Below, in pieces: positions 59,574-64,000 of a DNA stretch of 64,000 nt. Under the pieces are notes generated by a model. That model saw only the letters and a program-made list of their open reading frames with translations. It made no database searches and was not told the origin of the DNA. Source of the DNA: Kappaphycus alvarezii. Its lineage: Eukaryota; Rhodophyta; Florideophyceae; Gigartinales; Solieriaceae. The translations under genes and the position numbers were made by a program. Where the stretch lies: assembly GCA_002205965.3 (NCBI GenBank), contig NADL03000682.1:1178001-1242000 (forward strand), in the 5' to 3' direction. Each line of letters opens with the position of its first letter. Position 1 is the stretch's first letter.

Positions 59574-60832
59574 TTATCCCAGTTGGGCCGATGCAAGCTC
59601 AGCCACCAAATTGTACCTCTTCACATACTCTAGTACGTCCTTAGAGATACTCTTAACTTTCTTACTCTTTTTCGTCTTCTTGGCCGGAGTGACTCCCACT
59701 CCTGGAACAACTTGATCAGACCTCTTGGTTCGAGGAGGTACAGGTGCTGGGATATGCTCCAGCATTCCATACTCTAGCCTAGGTTTCTTCGATAAAATGT
59801 TCCCTTCCCCATCCCTTTTTGTCACATTGACTTGACTAATCTCTTCAGCGATGGATACGTTACCGGCATCCGTCAACCTTTGATCCCTTCTATTTTGTAA
59901 GATTTTCACCTCTGGTCCTGACTCACTCCTTGCTTCCGATAAATTTGCTCTTCTGTTGTCTTTAGACCAGCAGTTACTTTCATGATGCCCATATCGACCG
60001 CACTTTGCACAACGAGTGTTTCTATATGGATTATCAGGACACCTGTTTGCAAAGTGTCCAGGCTTGTGACAGTAAGAACAGACTTCTGCGGCTTTAGGGG
60101 CCCCAGACTGGTTCTTCTTAATGGTAAGAGTAAGGCTTTCCAACTGCGAGGTTATCATGTCAAGTCGATTATCGAATCGGGTTTCCAACCTTTCTTCCAA
60201 GTTTTTGACATCGCTCCTGACAGATTCTAATGCCGCTGCACTAGTAGCCGGCCTTTGATAATTCTTTTCAGGATGTACGATAGACATCGATGTGCGGGTT
60301 TCCCTCGGTACCTCACTCAGTGACTGAAACGTCTCCGAATTTTTGACAAATTCTACTATGGTACCCTTCAGTTCATCAAAAGTGTGAGGGCCCTTGATGA
60401 GGAGGAAATCGGAGAGCCGCTTATCCCCCATAGCCGCCTTACGCAGCATTCCGTACTTGGCTTGGGCGTTGAACCCGGCCTTTTCATAGAGATCACACAA
60501 GTATACCAATGAGCTTAACAAATCGTCGAAGTTGAGCCGGGCCTCTATGGCGGTACGAATCATCTCATCTGGTTCCACCTCCTTAGCATACTCTTTCACA
60601 AGCCACTCACATACCTCACCGAAGTTACGCCCACTCCCATTAAGGGACCACCCGTCAATAAACTTAGCTTGTATTTGCCTTTTGCGTCACCAGAAAGATA
60701 GGCGAAGATACTTGCGGCCTTCTCCTCATCGCTCTTTTCTCGCATTAAAACATTAACATATGTGTAAAGAAACTCTTCAACGTCTTCATTCTTGCTCCCT
60801 GTGAACGATATACGAGCAGCATTATGATCCAT
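59574..60832 (-). pseudogene. Ty3/gypsy Gag with two CCHC zinc knuckles (one frameshift)
   Basis: The start at 60832 (MDHNAARISFTGSKNEDVEE) is favoured over 60868 because it aligns with the ATG at 53229 of the plus copy; AATTTTTTTTGCAG just before it looks like a splice acceptor. A capsid-like helical part (FLYTYVNVLMREKSDEEKAA, then after a frame change near 60650 YAKEVEPDEMIRTAIEARLN) is followed by a coiled-coil segment (SVRSDVKNLEERLETRFDNR). Two zinc knuckles are CSYCHKPGHFANRC and CAKCGRYGHHESNC (about 60090-59990), both with C-x2-C-x4-H-x4-C spacing. A lysine-rich tail (KKTKKSKKVKSISKD) completes the nucleocapsid. Confidence 0.85.
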
Positions 60833-60930
60833 TGCTGCAAAAAAAATTAAAAAAAATTCAAACTGCAAGTGGACCTAATACTTCACAACTCGATTACCTC
60901 GGGTGCAACCCCCTCCACAAAAGTACCAAA

Positions 60931-61274
60931 TGTTAGGGGTAAATCGGCGGGGGGAGAGATACTTAGAACAAATTACCCCAACGAGGAGGTGTTGCATGCG
61001 ACAAAAGTGCTACCGTGGTATAATTGAACGAACAAAAAGGGGTAGATAAGGAAGAAAGTTGAGAGGTCTACAAGCAAGTATGGAAGGGGCAGGGTCTACA
61101 ACCGATGCTCAGTGACCAGCGTAGGAAAAAGGATTCTTGGGTCTGAAGTTGACTCTCAACTTCCTACTATTCGGGACTTGACTTGAAGTTGTCTGCCAAC
61201 TTTCTTGACCTCCACAAGAGGAATCAGTTTACTAGACCTATATAGACTTTTGGCTACCCCAAAAGTCTCAAACA
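60931..61274 (-). repeat. Long terminal repeat-like segment (minus copy)
   Basis: Reverse complement of the plus copy at 52798-53139 with scattered differences. On the minus strand it starts TGTTTGAGAC, has a TATA box AAAAGTCTATATAGG (61238-61250) and ends CCCCTAACA, followed by TTTGGTACTTTTGTGG, a potential primer-binding site. Confidence 0.6.
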
Positions 61275-61357
61275 AACAAACTAATAACCATAAAATTCAT
61301 TCACGGGAATCGTGTGAACCAGAGAGACTATTAGAAGATATTTCCTCAACGTAAATA

Positions 61358-61652
61358 TCTAGGTGCCATACCCATGCCAGCCACCCATCGGCCAGGGGTG
61401 GGAATTAATGTGGCCATTATATAGACCTTTCAGAGCCACTCGTGGTATCGCCCAGAACCCGGAAATGTACTGAAATCTATTATGACAGCGTGTCCTAAAA
61501 TAAAAAATCAAGCGCTGAATTGGCCACACTCATCCAAATTAAAAATATCTTGCAAATTCAAAAACTGTAAAAATATCTTCCAAATTCCGATACTGTATCC
61601 AAGTTTGGTCCTCTTTAAGATTTTTTGTGTGTGCTAATTTTGCGCACATCAC
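61358..61652. repeat. 294-bp direct repeat, copy 2 (possible 5' LTR of the minus element)
   Basis: Same orientation as copy 1 at 54579-54872. It lies outside the LTR-like segment at 60931-61274, separated by 83 bp. No identical short duplication flanks the pair. Confidence 0.8.
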
Positions 61653-62718
61653 ATATCAAGCATCTTGCTTACAGGGCCGGCATTGAGTCGGCTCTGTAAG
61701 CAAGGTCATTTACTGTAGTGTTACCCATCAGCGAGGACTTATCCCGCATAACGTATTAGCCTCGTGGATATAACCGACCACATCTTCCATGCATTAAAAT
61801 AAACCAAAGATCCCCCCCATATCAAGGTAACGGGAATACGAAGAATGGGTTGTGATATTCTTTACGACAGTCAATGGAAAACGGCAACCAGGGACAGGTT
61901 GGTAAACAGGGACGTATGTAAGCGTCTCGGAAGCAAGGCGATGGGAGTTGACCGAAGCTTGACTCGAGAGGTCTTGTATCGTTGAAATGAAACGGCTAGC
62001 TTTGTAATGGTCTCGATGGCAACACACATTGCAGTGGCGGCAGCGTTTGTGGGTGACCGGGTCCTCTACAGTCGGGTTGGGATTTCTGTTTAGTATGACT
62101 GACCAAATACTGCACTGTACTGTACAGTTGACGCTGTACGGTATATCCTGAGATTCGATAGATATTGGTTTATCCCAGACAACTTTAGATGAGCAATGAT
62201 AATCATCTTTACTCGCCATGAACACGGTCCGACCGGACCATTATTGAACTGGTTAAACCGCCAAAAAGGTCGGTCCTGTCGGGGTGCTTGAACGCGCAAA
62301 GTCAGTCTACCCAAATATTTTGGTAGGTTGATTCGGTCCCCTTAATCAGTTATAAGAAAGGGAGCTGTTTTTAAACGAACTTCTGGTTCCCCAGTCCGGT
62401 CACAGCCGGAGACTCATTTTTTGTCGCAAACCGCGGTTCAAACCGCGGTTTCTCCTCAACCGTTTTTTATTATCATATTATTTCTATGATAAACGGACAC
62501 CGGTACTGTTAAATAGTTCATACAGGGCATAGTACTGTGACCTAAAACGTTGTCAATGACAGTTGTGATGTTAAAAATACATTGCCACAAGTGTGCGTTC
62601 AGCACACCAATAAATAAGTAAATTCCAGTAAATCCGTTACTTTCTGAGATGATCGGCCATCCAATTTCAAATTGACCTGGTGCTTAATGTAAGTACTGCC
62701 TTTGACACATTTCAGAGA
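61653..62718. other. Intergenic region with hairpins and CTGTAC motifs
   Basis: A stem with 17-bp arms (two mismatches) lies at 61664-61704 (CTTGCTTACAGGGCCG...CTGTAAGCAAG). 61772-61809 resembles 44511-44548. ACTGCACTGTACTGTACAG occurs at about 62109-62127. AAACCGCGGTTCAAACCGCG at 62428-62447 is a palindromic direct repeat. The minus-strand open frame 61794-62225 has no recognised domain. Confidence 0.5.
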
Positions 62719-62760
62719 TGAGAATGAGATGCTCTCGCATGCTCTAGCATCTCATTCTCA
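62719..62760. repeat. Perfect 15-bp hairpin just upstream of the hAT start codon
   Basis: TGAGAATGAGATGCT (62719-62733) and its exact complement AGCATCTCATTCTCA (62746-62760) enclose a 12-nt loop. It ends 6 bp before ATG 62767, so it would lie in the 5' leader of the transposase mRNA or in the element's subterminal region. Confidence 0.85.
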
Positions 62761-62766
62761 ATCCCG

Positions 62767-63957
62767 ATGGACAATTCTAGCTCAACTACGGCAAAGCGTA
62801 GAGCACCTTCTGCTGATGTCCACGACTACTTCACAACCATAACAGTTGGAGAGGAGTGCCGAAAGAAGTGTGTGCGCTGCCAAGCGACGTACAGCGTCAA
62901 CAGTGGCACATCCACTCTGAGAGCACACGCTCGCAAGCATGGCTTCTTGATTGAGTCTGATTCGCAAAAAATGTTCACATTGGACGGATCGCTACAGAGA
63001 ATAGTGTAGCTGCCAAAAAAGGAACTTGCAGAAAGAGCAACAAAACAACTATGCCGATGGATTGTGGATTCAAGCCTCCACTTCCTCTGTGTGGACAATA
63101 GTGAGTTCCAAAGGTTTTTCGCTCTGCTCGACGCCAACTTTTCTGTCCCATTTCGTGTCGCTATTAGCCGCAGGGTGAAGAACATGCATGGGGAAAAGCG
63201 TATCCAGTTAAAGTCGGTGCTATCACAAGTACCAGGTAAAATCAGTTTGACAACTGATGCTTGGTCGTCCAAAATTTACAAAGGGTACATAGTAATCACT
63301 GCGCACTGGATTACATCTGACTGGAAACTACATTCTATCGTTTTAGAATTTCGCCGTTTTATGTCCCCTCACACTGGGGATGCAACATGTGCCATGTTAT
63401 ATGATGTTTTATTGTCATGGAACATGTGCGGAAAAGTTCGCGCAATAACTTCAGATAATGCTAGTGATGTTTGCAGTGGAGTTGCAAAGCTTTTGAGCCG
63501 ATTGGTATCGGAGGGACATTCGTCATTTTAGTTAGAAGATTTTCATGTTCGTTGCCTCGCTCATGTCGTTAATCTTGGTGTAAAGGGGTGTCTAGGGCTG
63601 ATAAGGGAAGAAATATTGACAATTCGATACCTTATCAACGCTATTCGAGCTTCGGTAAAGCGGCGGGATTTGTTCAATACAGTGAATGTGGAGCTTGGCG
63701 AACACGCCAAGCTTCCAGTTCTGGATGTTGAAACAAGGTGGTAATCCACATTTGGGATGATTAAGGATGCGTTTTCCGCCCGTCTTGTGTTTACTGCCGT
63801 TTGGAATAGAATTGAAGATTTGGCTGTGTTCATTATACCGGAGGCCGAGTGGGAGAAATCTGCGGTAATATGCAAATTTTTAGAAACCGCTGCAGCTGTA
63901 ACCGAATTGCAATCAGGATCAACTTATGTTACACTGAGCATGTCTGTGAAGGCTTAA
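62767..63957 (+). pseudogene. hAT-family transposase with BED zinc finger, in-frame stops, continues past the window
   Basis: ATG 62767 starts MDNSSSTTAKRRAPSADVHD. A BED-type finger uses Cys35, Cys38, His54 and His58 (CVRCQATYS...LRAHARKH). The hAT core follows in the same frame: ISLTTDAWSS (first Asp), ITAHWITSDWKLHSIVLEF, VRAITSDNASDV (second Asp), FHVRCLAHVVNLGVKGCL (Cys-x2-His block) and a TRW motif. Stops interrupt at 63007 (TAG), 63529 (TAG), 63742 (TAA) and 63955 (TAA), yet no frameshift is needed. The dimerisation region and final Glu lie beyond the window edge or are missing. The protein would cut and paste its own ends; as written it is inactive unless the stops are read through. 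Confidence 0.85.
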
Positions 63958-64000
63958 GAGAAAATCACAGAGTGCGGCAAATGGGAACGTACAGGCTCTT

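Larger units (their letters stand above)
55565..61274 (-). mobile_element. Ty3/gypsy-like LTR retrotransposon, nearly complete gag-pol in minus orientation
   Basis: In 5'-3' order on the minus strand: LTR-like segment (61274-60931), primer-site-like TTTGGTACTTTTGTGG, gag (60832), aspartic protease, RT, RNase H, integrase and a C-terminal extension. RT before integrase is the Ty3/gypsy order. Frameshifts occur in gag (about 60650), at the gag/protease junction (about 59570), in RT (about 58300-58400 and at the catalytic loop), between RT and RNase H (about 57560), and in integrase (about 56640). A 3' copy of the 61274-60931 segment is not found downstream; a 294-bp direct repeat brackets the element instead. 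As written the element cannot encode an active polyprotein. Confidence 0.85.

Noticed and set aside
62767-63957. Reassignment of UAA/UAG to glutamine
   Set aside because: Comparison of the two LINE copies shows stops arising from TGG (Trp) and TCG (Ser) codons, so stops here are mutations; CLP1 ends normally with TGA and needs no UAR readthrough. Kept only as a low-priority check.
1-64000. tRNA and rRNA genes
   Set aside because: No cloverleaf with intact T-arm sequence or conserved rRNA segment was recognised by eye; a covariance-model search would be needed to exclude tRNAs.

Overview
The window is eukaryotic nuclear DNA dominated by decayed mobile elements. There are no operons, no ribosome-binding-site logic and no long run of prokaryotic-style genes. 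It carries Ty3/gypsy, LINE-like, PIF/Harbinger-like and hAT-like sequences, plus one clear eukaryotic housekeeping gene, CLP1 (RNA 5'-kinase / pre-mRNA cleavage factor). No spliced gene structure can be proved by eye. The transposon families (two-gene Harbinger elements, RTs with a C-terminal GDH/RPADI zinc-and-nuclease-like region) are of a kind I associate with microbial eukaryotes such as oomycetes, algae and chytrids, but the lineage cannot be fixed from this window.

Layout. (1) 1 to about 31.9 kb is AT-rich with almost no readable genes. It holds a decayed ORF of unknown family (1.2-2.0 kb), a foldback element (9.9 kb), a 47-bp LINE-tail insertion with target-site duplication (14.8 kb), a decayed Harbinger-like transposase with a convergent coiled-coil gene (21.2-23.4 kb), tandem duplications (25.4 and 28.9 kb) and a U1/JAZ-type zinc-finger reading frame (27.1-27.5 kb). 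(2) 32.0-33.9 kb is a second Harbinger-like element: transposase on +, Myb/SANT-like partner on -. (3) From about 34.3 kb the DNA becomes GC-rich. A LINE-like element (34.3-39.6 kb, +) is interrupted by a 5'-truncated LINE of a related family (-). CLP1 (40.2-41.5 kb, +) and an unknown acidic-tailed gene with a TATA promoter (42.2-43.4 kb, -) follow. (4) 44.9-51.6 kb holds more LINE pieces, including a second copy of the first LINE with a mutated RT active site. (5) 52.1-61.7 kb: a small acidic-protein gene, an LTR-gag fragment (+), and an almost complete Ty3/gypsy pol (-) with an unusual C-terminal extension and a related downstream ORF. (6) 62.8 kb to the end is a hAT-like transposase with a BED finger, cut by the window edge.

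Almost every coding region, including the otherwise well conserved CLP1, is broken by single-base frameshifts. In CLP1 the protein stays recognisable across frames with little sign of substitution decay and at least one break lies in a homopolymer, so unpolished long-read indels are a serious alternative to genuine pseudogenisation. The hAT and Harbinger genes, in contrast, carry in-frame stops and substitutions, which fits true decay.

Only CLP1 and perhaps the 42.2-43.4 kb and 52.1-52.8 kb genes look like host genes. The rest is a nest of transposons inserted into or next to each other. No rRNA, tRNA, CRISPR or prokaryotic mobile element was seen.
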